Of a stretch of DNA of 64,000 nucleotides, positions 1 to 7,741 are shown in pieces. Source of the stretch: Pygmaiobacter massiliensis. Lineage in GTDB: Bacteria > Bacillota > Clostridia > Oscillospirales > Ruminococcaceae. The DNA is taken from the NCBI RefSeq assembly GCF_900199435.1, contig NZ_OAML01000003.1:1505166-1569165 (forward strand), read 5' to 3'. Within the stretch, counting starts at the first letter, position 1, and each line of letters begins with the position of its first letter. The notes below the pieces were generated by a model, which was given only the letters and a program-made list of their open reading frames with translations, was not told the origin of the DNA and did no database searches. The position numbers and the translations under genes were made by a program.

Positions 1-122
1 ATGAAGCACACGGCATGGAAAAAGCCGAAGATTACCGCGCAAAAATCGTCAACCTGCCCTGCTCCACCAACCTTTCGCTGGAGGACGCACAGCGCGTTGT
101 TGAAGCATTGCTCGCTTACTGA
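1..122 (+). CDS. C-terminal end of DegT/LegC-like sugar aminotransferase (partial)
   Basis: Only the last 39 codons are inside the window, read in frame 3 and ending with TGA at 120-122. The visible residues include a LPCSTNLSLEDAQRVVEALL stretch, which resembles the C-terminal helix of PLP-dependent DegT/DnrJ/EryC1/StrS sugar aminotransferases such as LegC and PglE. In legionaminic acid synthesis LegC transaminates the 4-keto-6-deoxy sugar nucleotide. The downstream genes are the remaining steps of that pathway, which supports the call. The fold and the catalytic lysine lie upstream of the window, so the assignment depends on a short tail plus context. Confidence 0.55.
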   Translation, partial: EAHGMEKAEDYRAKIVNLPCSTNLSLEDAQRVVEALLAY

Positions 123-129
123 GCAGCAG

Positions 130-147
130 CCGGGGTAAACCACCCCG
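130..147 (+). other. Small intercistronic hairpin
   Basis: CGGGG at about 132-136 can pair with CCCCG at about 143-147 around an A-rich loop, between the aminotransferase stop and the next gene. No T-run follows, so it is unlikely to stop transcription. It may only stabilise the upstream mRNA end. Confidence 0.25.
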
Positions 148-172
148 AGCAACACATAAAGTGAGGTTCGCC

Positions 173-1216
173 ATGAAACTCGACGAATTGCTGATAGAAG
201 AAGATAAAACCGTGCTGGAGGCGATGCAGCGGCTGGACGAAACCGGCCACCGCATTTTGTTCATCGCGCCCCACAACAAGCTGCGCGGCGTTGTAACCGA
301 TAGTGACATCCGCCGTCACATCTTGCGGGGTGGGGCCTTGGCGGACCCCATCACCAAAATGGCGAATTACAGCCCTAAGTCGCTGCCGGTAGAGCGCCGC
401 AGGGAAGCGAGGGACCTTTTGCTGAAACATTCTATTGATGCACTGCCGCTGCTGGATAAGCGCGGCTGCATCACCGATGTGGTTTTTGAAGGGGATCTCG
501 ACGTGGATACCCATAAAAACGCAGGTCTGCCCGTCGTTGTTATGGCGGGCGGGCTTGGCACACGGCTTTACCCCTACACCAAAATTCTGCCCAAGCCGCT
601 TATCCCCATTGGTGAGCTGCCGATTGCGGAGCATATTATCAATCGCTTCCACAATTTTGGCTGCAAACAGTTTCACCTTGTTGTCAACTACAAAAAAAGC
701 ATGATTAAAAGCTACTTCAACGACCTTGAAAAAAGCTATGAAATCAGCTATGTGGACGAGGACAAGCCGCTGGGCACCGGCGGTGGCTTATCTCTGCTGA
801 AAGGGCAGCTGGACAGCACCTTTTTCCTCACCAACTGCGATGTTCTCATCGATGCCGACTACGGTGACATTTACGAGTTCCATAAAAATTCCGGTAACCT
901 CATCACGGTGGTCTGTGCATTTAAGCACATCACAATTCCGTACGGTGTTATCGAGCTGGGCAATGAGGGCGAGATTAAAAACGTCACCGAAAAGCCACAG
1001 ATGAATTTTCTCACCAATACCGGCGTGTATGTTGTTGAGCCGCGCGTCATTGAAGAGCTGGCCGAGGACACGCCAATCGGGTTCCCCGACATTATGGAGA
1101 ATTACCGCCACGCGGGCGAAAAAATTGGCGTTTACCCGGTAAGTGAAAACAGCTGGATGGACATGGGCCAGCTGGAAGAGCTGGAACAGATGCGCCGTCG
1201 GCTGGAAAATCGCTAA
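173..1216 (+). CDS. ptmE: PtmE-like CBS-domain sugar-1-phosphate nucleotidyltransferase
   Basis: The 347-residue protein has two parts. Residues 1 to about 118 form a pair of CBS-type modules (for example GVVTDSDIRRHIL). From about residue 120 a nucleotidyltransferase domain begins with VVVMAGGLGTRLYPYTKILP, the GG-GTR signature that binds the nucleotide, followed by PKPLIPIG. This architecture matches Campylobacter PtmE, which makes GDP-glucosamine for legionaminic acid. The ATG at 173 is preferred over an in-frame GTG at 161, because GTGAGG at 161-166 then serves as its ribosome site with 6 bases of spacing. It is the first complete gene of the nonulosonate operon. Guanylyl specificity is inferred from family and neighbours; a cytidylyl or thymidylyl enzyme is possible. 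Confidence 0.8.
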   Translation: MKLDELLIEEDKTVLEAMQRLDETGHRILFIAPHNKLRGVVTDSDIRRHILRGGALADPITKMANYSPKSLPVERRREARDLLLKHSIDALPLLDKRGCITDVVFEGDLDVDTHKNAGLPVVVMAGGLGTRLYPYTKILPKPLIPIGELPIAEHIINRFHNFGCKQFHLVVNYKKSMIKSYFNDLEKSYEISYVDEDKPLGTGGGLSLLKGQLDSTFFLTNCDVLIDADYGDIYEFHKNSGNLITVVCAFKHITIPYGVIELGNEGEIKNVTEKPQMNFLTNTGVYVVEPRVIEELAEDTPIGFPDIMENYRHAGEKIGVYPVSENSWMDMGQLEELEQMRRRLENR

Positions 1217-1252
1217 AAAGCGCAGAAAACCGTCACCGAAAGAGGAACCACG

Positions 1253-2257
1253 ATGGAAAGAAAACCGACCCTGATTATTGCAGAAGCGGGCGTTAACCAT
1301 AACGGTAGCCTTGCACTGGCAAAAGAGATGGCGCTGGCGGCAAAAAACGCCGGGGCAGACATCGTAAAATATCAAACTGCTGTGCCCGAGCTGGTTATCA
1401 GCAAATTTGCCGAAAAGGCAGAGTACCAAAAAGCCCAGACAGGCGACGAAGAAAGCCAGCTGGAGATGGTGCGCCGCATCCACTTTGGCTTTGAGGCGCA
1501 CCGCGAGCTGAAAGCATACTGCGAAGAAATTGGCATCACCTATCTTTCGGCCGCGTTTGATTTGCCGAGTGCCGAATTCCTGGCAACGCTGAATCTGCCG
1601 TACATCAAAGTACCTTCCGGCGAGATTACCAACCTGCCTTATCTGGAGCAGATTGCAAAAGAGGGCAAACCGGTGCTGCTTTCTACCGGTATGTGCGAAC
1701 TGGACGAAATCGGCCAGGCACTGCAAGTGCTGCGCGAAGGCGGTGCGGGTGAGGTGACAGTGTTGCATTGCAACACCGAATACCCAACGCCGGACGCTGA
1801 CGCAAACCTGCTTGCGATGGCGGACATCCGAGAGCGTTTTGGCTGTGCTGTCGGCTATTCGGACCATACCAGTGGCATCGACGCAGACCTTGTGGCTGTT
1901 GCACTGGGTGCAAGTGTGATTGAAAAGCATTTTACATTAGATAAAAGTATGGATGGCCCCGACCACAAGGCAAGCCTTGATGTGGCGGAGCTGACCGAGA
2001 TGGTGCGCGCGGTACGTCGGGTAGAAAATATGCTCGGCAGCGGGCACAAAGAGGTAAGCACGTCCGAACGAAAAAATATTGCGATTGCGCGCAAATCAAT
2101 TGTTGCGGCGCGTGCTATCCGTGCAGGAGAAATTTACACAGCAGAAAACCTGACTGTTAAGCGGCCCGGCGACGGTGTTTCGCCGATGCGCTGGCATGAG
2201 GTTATGGGCAAAAAAGCCCCGCGCGATTTTGCTGAAGACGAAAAAATTGAACTTTAA
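1253..2257 (+). CDS. legI: Legionaminic acid synthase (NeuB/LegI family)
   Basis: The 334-residue cytoplasmic enzyme condenses phosphoenolpyruvate with an N-acetylated hexose to form a nine-carbon nonulosonic acid. The N-terminus has the family motif IAEAGVNHNGS and the TIM barrel carries VKYQTAVPEL, KVPSGEI, LSTGMCEL, LHCNTEYPTP, GYSDHT and EKHFTLDKSMDGPDHKASL, all typical of NeuB. The last roughly 60 residues (SIVAARAIRAGE onward) look like the SAF/antifreeze-like domain that completes the active site of the dimer. Length is normal for the family. It lies 36 bases after ptmE, behind the ribosome site AGAGGA. The LegI rather than sialic or pseudaminic label comes from the PtmE-like neighbour and the NeuC homologue; the exact sugar is inferred. 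Confidence 0.85.
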   Translation: MERKPTLIIAEAGVNHNGSLALAKEMALAAKNAGADIVKYQTAVPELVISKFAEKAEYQKAQTGDEESQLEMVRRIHFGFEAHRELKAYCEEIGITYLSAAFDLPSAEFLATLNLPYIKVPSGEITNLPYLEQIAKEGKPVLLSTGMCELDEIGQALQVLREGGAGEVTVLHCNTEYPTPDADANLLAMADIRERFGCAVGYSDHTSGIDADLVAVALGASVIEKHFTLDKSMDGPDHKASLDVAELTEMVRAVRRVENMLGSGHKEVSTSERKNIAIARKSIVAARAIRAGEIYTAENLTVKRPGDGVSPMRWHEVMGKKAPRDFAEDEKIEL

Positions 2258-2325
2258 ATAGAAGCGCCGCATCTTGTTTTTACTGGCAAGTGCGGAGCGA
2301 TGCCCCGGAAAGAGAGGATTCTGAG

Positions 2326-3513
2326 ATGCAAAAAACAGTTGCCGTTGTAACCGGCACCCGTGCAGAATATGGCCTGTTGCGCCCGGTCATCGAAAAGATT
2401 GCGGCGAGCGAACGGCTGCGGCTGCGGCTTGTGGTCACCGGCGCGCATCTCTCAGAACGGTTTGGCAATACCGTGCAGGAAATCGAGCAGAGCGGCGTGC
2501 CTATCGACCGCCGCATTCCTATTTTGACTCACCCGTCCACACCGCTGGGCAGCTGCAAAACGGTGGCAGACACCATTGGCTGTTTTTCTGATTATTTTGA
2601 AGAAACCCGCCCCGATGCAGTGCTGGTGCTGGGCGACCGATATGAGATTTTTGCAGTCGCATCGGCTGCGGCTATGCTGCATATCCCGGTGGCACATATC
2701 AGCGGCGGCGATGTTACGCTGGGTGCAGCGGATGAGTTTTTTCGCCATTCCATCACCAAAATGGCAAGCTTGCATTTTCCGTCCTGCGCACAATATGCAA
2801 ACCGTTTGGTGGCAATGGGCGAAGAGCCACGACGGGTGTTTAATGTAGGCGGGCTAGGCGATGAGAATATCCGCACCCTAAAGCTGAAAGACAAAGCGCA
2901 GCTTGCGCAGGATATTGGCTTTTCGCTGGATGAACCTTATCTTTTAGTGACTTACCACCCCGAAACAGCCGGAAATGCTAACCCCGTAGCGCAGGTCCAG
3001 CAGCTGCTGGAGGCACTGGATACGCTGCCGCAGCTTCGGGTTATCTTTACGCTTGCAAATGCCGATGCGGGCGGCGAAGCCATCAATGAAACGCTGCGCA
3101 ATTATGTGGCGCAGCACAGCAATGCCATCGCTTTTACCTCTATGGGCATGCTTAATTATCTCTCTGCAATGCGCACTACCGCGGCTGTGGTTGGCAATTC
3201 GTCGTCCGGCGTGGTAGAAGCCCCCAGCTTTGGCATACCCACAGTCAATATTGGCGAAAGGCAGGCAGGCAGACTGCGCTGTCCATCCATTCTCGACTGT
3301 GCAGGTGACACCGCATCGATTCGCGCGGCGCTTGTTACTGCCCTAAGCCCGGAGTTTGCGGCAAAAGCACAAGCACAACAGAGCCCTTATTACAATGGCA
3401 CTGCCACAAGCAGCGAGATTGTACGTATTTTAAGCGAATTTCTGTTCAGCGACCTCGCGCAACAGACTAAGACATTTTTTGATGCGCCGCTGGCAGAACA
3501 CTATTTTGACTAA
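2326..3513 (+). CDS. legG: Hydrolysing UDP/GDP-sugar 2-epimerase (NeuC/LegG family)
   Basis: The 395-residue protein starts MQKTVAVVTGTRAEYGLLRP, the hallmark of hydrolysing UDP-N-acetylglucosamine 2-epimerases. It also has VLVLGDRYE, HISGGDVTLGAADEFFRHSI, VTYHPET and VGNSSSGVVEAPSFGIP, the nucleotide-sugar binding and catalytic blocks. It should epimerise C2 and release the nucleotide, giving the hexose that LegI condenses. A frame-consistent upstream ATG exists at 2290, but the start at 2326 has the better ribosome site (AGAGAGGA) and matches the family N-terminus. It is transcribed with legI. Whether its substrate is diacetylbacillosamine or another sugar cannot be read from the sequence. 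Confidence 0.85.
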   Translation: MQKTVAVVTGTRAEYGLLRPVIEKIAASERLRLRLVVTGAHLSERFGNTVQEIEQSGVPIDRRIPILTHPSTPLGSCKTVADTIGCFSDYFEETRPDAVLVLGDRYEIFAVASAAAMLHIPVAHISGGDVTLGAADEFFRHSITKMASLHFPSCAQYANRLVAMGEEPRRVFNVGGLGDENIRTLKLKDKAQLAQDIGFSLDEPYLLVTYHPETAGNANPVAQVQQLLEALDTLPQLRVIFTLANADAGGEAINETLRNYVAQHSNAIAFTSMGMLNYLSAMRTTAAVVGNSSSGVVEAPSFGIPTVNIGERQAGRLRCPSILDCAGDTASIRAALVTALSPEFAAKAQAQQSPYYNGTATSSEIVRILSEFLFSDLAQQTKTFFDAPLAEHYFD

Positions 3514-3516
3514 TAC

Positions 3517-3559
3517 ACAGGCAAAGCCTGTAAAAGATAGCCCCATAAAAAATAGGGGC
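3517..3559 (+). other. Two intercistronic hairpins after legG
   Basis: ACAGGC (3517-3522) pairs perfectly with GCCTGT (3526-3531) around AAA. GCCCC (3540-3544) can pair with GGGGC (3555-3559) around an A/T-rich loop. Neither is followed by a run of T, and the next gene is on the same strand, so mRNA stability or processing is more likely than termination. Confidence 0.35.
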
Positions 3560-3597
3560 CAAGCCGTGAAAGCGTGCTTTAAAGGAGTAGAAGAGCT

Positions 3598-4575
3598 ATG
3601 AAATGTTTGATTGTAGGCCTTGGCAGTATGGGCAAACGCCGTGCACGGCTGCTGCGCGGTATTCAGCCGGATATCACCATTTGCGGCGTGGACTTTTCGG
3701 AGGAGCGCCGCGCTGAGGCAGAGAGTCTTGGCATCAAAGCCTATCGCAGCATTTCGCAGGCGGTTGCCGCAGAACAGTTTGATGCGGCGTTCGTTTCTAC
3801 CGCGCCCAAATCTCATGCCGTGGTTATCTCGGAGCTGCTTGACGCGAACCTTTCGGTATTTACCGAAATCAACCTCATTGCAGACGGCTACAAGGAGAAC
3901 ATGGTCAAAGCCAAAGAAAAAGACTTGCTGCTGTTTTTAAGCAGCACTATGCTGTACCGCGGAGAGACCCAGTACATCAAACAGCAGGTAGGTGCTTTCG
4001 GCAAGCCGGTAGGGTATCTTTACCACATCGGGCAGTATCTGCCGGATTGGCACCCTTGGGAAAACTACAAAAATTTCTTTGTAGGAGATAAAAGAACCGG
4101 CGGCTGCCGCGAGATCTTCGGCATCGAGATGCCGTGGCTGATTGATACCTTTGGTCCTGTAAAAGAAGTATATGCGGTAAAAGATAAACTTTCCGGTCTG
4201 GAAATAGACTACCCGGACCACTACCTCGTAACGTTGACCCACGAAAACGGTACACGCGGCCAGCTTGCAGTGGATGTTGTTTCGCCAAAAGCGGTGCGCA
4301 GTTTTGAAGTATACGGCGAAGGCCTGCACCTGTTTTGGGAGGGCAACCCGAAAGAACTTTACCGCTTTGATGCCGAAACCAAAGAAAAATGCGCTGTAGA
4401 AACTTACAAAACCGTCGAGCATGATGCACGTTACAGCGATAACATCGTAGAAAATGCCTATGTGGATGAGCTGACCAACTTTTTGGATGCGCTTGCTGGC
4501 AAAGCCGAGCCGCGTTACAGCTTCGCCCGCGACCTCGAAACGCTTGTAGTGATTGACCGCATTGAAGGGGACTAG
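3598..4575 (+). CDS. Gfo/Idh/MocA-type oxidoreductase with altered catalytic residues
   Basis: The 325-residue protein has an N-terminal Rossmann fold (GLGSMGKRRARLL, a GxGxxG dinucleotide loop) and the Gfo/Idh C-terminal half. The usual EKP motif, whose lysine takes part in catalysis, appears here as TEINLIADG, so the lysine position is not lysine. In the second active-site block the neighbouring paralogue has GGGVTIDLIHEWDYL, whereas this protein has GGCREIFGIEMPWL, losing the expected Asp and His. It may be a non-catalytic partner of the next gene product, or catalyse a different reaction on the nonulosonate or its precursor. It sits 84 bases after legG, behind a good AAAGGAG site. The fold is clear; the function is unknown. 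Confidence 0.7.
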   Translation: MKCLIVGLGSMGKRRARLLRGIQPDITICGVDFSEERRAEAESLGIKAYRSISQAVAAEQFDAAFVSTAPKSHAVVISELLDANLSVFTEINLIADGYKENMVKAKEKDLLLFLSSTMLYRGETQYIKQQVGAFGKPVGYLYHIGQYLPDWHPWENYKNFFVGDKRTGGCREIFGIEMPWLIDTFGPVKEVYAVKDKLSGLEIDYPDHYLVTLTHENGTRGQLAVDVVSPKAVRSFEVYGEGLHLFWEGNPKELYRFDAETKEKCAVETYKTVEHDARYSDNIVENAYVDELTNFLDALAGKAEPRYSFARDLETLVVIDRIEGD

Positions 4576-4628
4576 GGGCACCGCGGACGACCAGGCAAAG
4601 CGACCGGATAAGAAAGGATCGTAAGCAT

Positions 4629-5552
4629 ATGAAAGCATTATTTGTTGGATTGGGGTCGATTGGCACCCGCCATCTAAAAAACCTCACCCAAATTTGCCGC
4701 GCGCAGAATATTGCGTTGCAGTGCGATGCGCTGCGTTCTTCTGCACGGGCGCTGCCAGCCGAAACTGCCGCGTTGCTCAGCCGCGAAATTATCGGGGATG
4801 TGGTGGACGAGAAGTACGATCTTGTTTTCGTGACAAACCCTACCCAAATGCATTACGATACCCTTTGCAAACTTGCGCCTTACGGCGATGCTTTTTTTAT
4901 TGAAAAACCGATTTTTGAAGACGGCACCCGCGACCTTGCGGCCTGCGGCCTTGACGATAAACGCTGCTATGTAGCAGCACCCATGCGGTGGTGCGGCACC
5001 TACCTTGCGCTGAAAAAAGCACTTGCCGGACAGCGCGCTTATTCGGCCCGCATCATTTGTTCCAGCTATCTGCCCGACTGGCGCCCCGGTGTGGATTACC
5101 GCAAGGTGTATTCGGCCATTCGTGCTTTGGGCGGCGGCGTTACCATCGACCTGATTCACGAATGGGACTACCTGGTCGATTTATTTGGTTTTCCGCTGGA
5201 AAGCTACAATTTTAAAGGCACCTATTCCGAGCTGGAGCTCGACAGCGACGATCTTTCTGTTTATATCGCGCGGTACCCCGGCCTGCTGGCAGAGATTCAT
5301 CTGGATTACTTTGGGCGCAGCTACCGCCGTACTGCTGAATTCTTTTTGAAAGAGGGTACCTTAACGGCCGATTTTGGCGCGGGTACGCTTACGCTGCCGG
5401 ACGGTACCGTGCAGCACTGCGAAGAGGAGGTCAACGCAAGATATTTGCGTGAAATGGAATATTTTCTTCGGCTTGCAGCTGGAAAAGAAGAGAGCATCAA
5501 CCCGCCCGAGATGGCGCAAAAGGTGCTCAAGTTGACCTTGGGAGAACTGTAA
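4629..5552 (+). CDS. Gfo/Idh/MocA-family NAD(P)-dependent oxidoreductase
   Basis: The 307-residue protein opens with GLGSIGTRHLKNL, the dinucleotide-binding GxGxxG loop. It keeps the canonical EKP triad (FFIEKPIFEDG) and the Asp/His block GGGVTIDLIHEWDYLVDLFG, so it looks catalytically competent. It shares the pattern SSYLPDWRPGVDYRK with its upstream neighbour, which has LYHIGQYLPDWHPWENYKN, indicating tandem duplication. It should oxidise or reduce a sugar or nonulosonate in the cytoplasm. It is 53 bases after the first oxidoreductase and 46 bases before legF. Because ordinary legionaminic synthesis does not need two such enzymes, a modified nonulosonate is a reasonable inference, not a demonstrated one. 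Confidence 0.75.
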   Translation: MKALFVGLGSIGTRHLKNLTQICRAQNIALQCDALRSSARALPAETAALLSREIIGDVVDEKYDLVFVTNPTQMHYDTLCKLAPYGDAFFIEKPIFEDGTRDLAACGLDDKRCYVAAPMRWCGTYLALKKALAGQRAYSARIICSSYLPDWRPGVDYRKVYSAIRALGGGVTIDLIHEWDYLVDLFGFPLESYNFKGTYSELELDSDDLSVYIARYPGLLAEIHLDYFGRSYRRTAEFFLKEGTLTADFGAGTLTLPDGTVQHCEEEVNARYLREMEYFLRLAAGKEESINPPEMAQKVLKLTLGEL

Positions 5553-5598
5553 TTTGCCGAAGGACCCTCGCGATTTTGGTATGAAAGGATTGTTTCTC

Positions 5599-6360
5599 AT
5601 GAAAAAGGTACTTATCACCGTCTGCGGCAGGGCAGGCAGCAAGGGGTTTAAAAATAAAAACCTCAAAATTTTCTGCGGTCAGCCGCTTGTGTATTACACG
5701 CTTGCCGCTGCAAAATTGTTTGCCGCGCAAAGGCCAGACCTTGCGGTAGATGTGGCGCTGAATACCGACTCTGCTATGCTGGTAGACGTAGTGGCGCAAA
5801 AATACCCGGAGATTCGGCACATTGAGCGTCCAGAAGAGCTTTGCGGCGACACTGTCCCCAAAATGGCTGTTTTTCAGCAGACGCTGGCTGAGATGGAAAA
5901 GCTGCGCGGCGAGCAGTATGACTACCTGATTGACCTGGATATTACAAGCCCCCTGCGACGCGCAGAGGACGTAAAAGGCGCTTTTACCGAAAAAGAAAGC
6001 CGCGAGGACCTGGACCTTGTTTTCAGCGCGGCGCCTGCGCGACGCAACCCCTATTTCAATATGGTAAAACTCTGCGGTGACCATGTAGAAAAGGTCATTG
6101 AGAGCCCGTTTACGGCACGCCAGCAGGCTCCGGCTATTTATGACTTGAACGCCAGTATCTATGTTTTTCGACGGGATTTTCTCGCGGAGAATAAAACCGG
6201 CATTTTGTGGGACGGTAAATGCGGAATCTATGAAATGTTCGACACCGGAATTCTTGATATTGACTCGGAAGAAGATTACCAGCTGATGGAGGTCATTGCA
6301 GGGCATCTTTATGAAAATATGCCAGAGTTTGGAAACGTGAAAGAGAAAATACGCAGATAG
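5599..6360 (+). CDS. legF: CMP-nonulosonate cytidylyltransferase (NeuA/LegF family)
   Basis: The 253-residue protein activates the finished nonulosonic acid with CTP to give the CMP-sugar used by glycosyltransferases. The N-terminus MKKVLITVCGRAGSKGFKNK carries the R-x-GSKG-x-x-x-KN nucleotide-binding motif. DYLIDLDITSPLRRAEDV and DIDSEEDYQL are the other typical NeuA blocks. The ATG at 5599 is preferred over ATG 5581 or TTG 5554: AAAGGA at 5584-5589 lies 9 bases before it, and only this start matches the family N-terminus. It is the last gene of the cluster; a separate promoter and the SGNH hydrolase follow. CMP-Leg rather than CMP-Neu5Ac specificity is inferred from context. Confidence 0.82.
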   Translation: MKKVLITVCGRAGSKGFKNKNLKIFCGQPLVYYTLAAAKLFAAQRPDLAVDVALNTDSAMLVDVVAQKYPEIRHIERPEELCGDTVPKMAVFQQTLAEMEKLRGEQYDYLIDLDITSPLRRAEDVKGAFTEKESREDLDLVFSAAPARRNPYFNMVKLCGDHVEKVIESPFTARQQAPAIYDLNASIYVFRRDFLAENKTGILWDGKCGIYEMFDTGILDIDSEEDYQLMEVIAGHLYENMPEFGNVKEKIRR

Positions 6361-6413
6361 TTGATAATCTTGCGATTTTATGAAAAATTCACAAATCAAG
6401 GTGCGCGTTTCGG

Positions 6414-6442
6414 TTGAACTCTATAAGTAAATAGATTATAAT
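6414..6442 (+). promoter_or_regulatory. Predicted sigma-A promoter for the SGNH hydrolase gene
   Basis: TTGAAC (6414-6419), a 17-base spacer and TATAAT (6437-6442). It lies about 100 bases before the chosen start, which suggests the hydrolase gene is transcribed separately from the Leg operon. Confidence 0.6.
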
Positions 6443-6541
6443 AATCAGGAGACTGCACGGGCTTGTTTGCTCCGCTGCGCTTTGAAAAGAATGCTTCGCT
6501 CGGCCTTTTGCTGTGCGTTAACGCTATACGGAGATGATGAT

Positions 6542-7669
6542 TTGTCCACTTACCGCGAATTCCGCGCCGAAACACGCAAACGCCGGCGTAAAAGAAGTTT
6601 GCAGCGCGTCGGGTTTGTGCTGCTGATTGCACTGCTATTGATGGGCCTTGCATGGTTTATTGTGCAGCTGATTGAAGGGCCTAAGCCGAAACCGGCACCG
6701 TCCTCTTCGACGGCGACCTCTCAGCCCGCAGGCAGCCAGAGCACCTCGCAACCCGGAGCCATTGCAACCCCGGCACCTTCTATTACCCCTGCTGACCAGG
6801 AAACAGTTTGGGACAAATATGCCCAAGCTGAGCGCAGCATCAATACTTTTGGCGTTTCCGGCACAGATCCGCGTATGATTGCACTGCCGCAAAATGGCCG
6901 CATTGATCTTTCGTTCTTTACCGATGCCGTTTTCTTTGGCGATTCTATTACCCAGGGCTGGAAAGTTTACAACAGTGGCCTGCCGAACCCGAATGTAGTG
7001 GCTGAAATCAGCGTTGGCCTGCCTACCAACGGTGCGATGTGGGCCCGCGATAGAAGCAAAACTGATTTCTATGACCCGATGGCAGAATTGGTTGCACGGG
7101 CACCGAAAAAAGTTTATATGATGTTTGGTACCAATACACTGGTAAATGGTGCAGAAGGCGTGGAAGATCGCTTCATCAGCGATTATGCTACTGTCATTGA
7201 CCAGCTGCGTGCTGCATTGCCGGGTACGGATATTTATATCCAGTCGCTTTTGACCCCGACCGAAAAAGGCCAGCAGAAGAACCCGAACCTGAACCCCGAG
7301 CGTATCGCCCGCGTGAACTCCCGTTTGGCAGCACTTGCAGTAGAAAAAGGCTGCTATTACCTGAATATCTCTGAAGTGCTTTGCCGCGATGGCAGACTGA
7401 ACTGGGATATCGCAGCTGGCGATGGTACCCATATGAATGCAGACGGCTACCGTGGCTGGCTGGAGTATCTGGTTACCCATACCGCTTACCGCACCGACAG
7501 CACCTATGTTGGTGGCAGCCCGTTTGCACTACTTTCTACTGAAACGCCTGCTGTTTCAGTGCCGGTACCGGAAGCTGCACCGGCAGCTGACCCGAACGCA
7601 GTTGCTGTGGACCCGAATGCGGCACCCGCCGCAGACCCCAATGCCGCAGCAGAAACCCCGGCGGCATAG
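6542..7669 (+). CDS. Membrane-anchored SGNH/GDSL-type hydrolase with Pro/Ala-rich linkers
   Basis: About 375 residues. A very basic N-terminal segment (ETRKRRRKRSLQR) precedes one hydrophobic helix (FVLLIALLLMGLAWFIV), so the bulk should be outside the membrane. A Ser/Pro/Thr-rich linker follows. The SGNH domain has block I FFGDSITQGW with the catalytic serine, MMFGTN for the oxyanion block, and GDGTHMNADGY with the Asp/His pair. The C-terminus carries DPNA repeats. Likely role: O-deacetylase or acyl esterase on a cell-envelope glycan. The start is TTG at 6542, with GGAG at 6530-6533; the longer reading from TTG 6467 has no ribosome site. Placement after the Leg cluster hints at glycan modification, which is inference. 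Confidence 0.7.
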   Translation: MSTYREFRAETRKRRRKRSLQRVGFVLLIALLLMGLAWFIVQLIEGPKPKPAPSSSTATSQPAGSQSTSQPGAIATPAPSITPADQETVWDKYAQAERSINTFGVSGTDPRMIALPQNGRIDLSFFTDAVFFGDSITQGWKVYNSGLPNPNVVAEISVGLPTNGAMWARDRSKTDFYDPMAELVARAPKKVYMMFGTNTLVNGAEGVEDRFISDYATVIDQLRAALPGTDIYIQSLLTPTEKGQQKNPNLNPERIARVNSRLAALAVEKGCYYLNISEVLCRDGRLNWDIAAGDGTHMNADGYRGWLEYLVTHTAYRTDSTYVGGSPFALLSTETPAVSVPVPEAAPAADPNAVAVDPNAAPAADPNAAAETPAA

Positions 7670-7695
7670 CCCGGTTGTACAAAGTTTATAACACA

Positions 7696-7725
7696 AAACG
7701 CCGTCCGGTAGCCCGGGCGGCGTTT
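7696..7725. terminator. Bidirectional terminator between SGNH hydrolase and yoaK-like gene
   Basis: AAACGCCGTCCGG and CCGGGCGGCGTTT form a GC-rich stem with one G-U pair. A-rich and T-rich flanks on both sides let it serve the convergent genes. Confidence 0.75.
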
Positions 7726-7741
7726 GTTATTCGCAAGGGTT

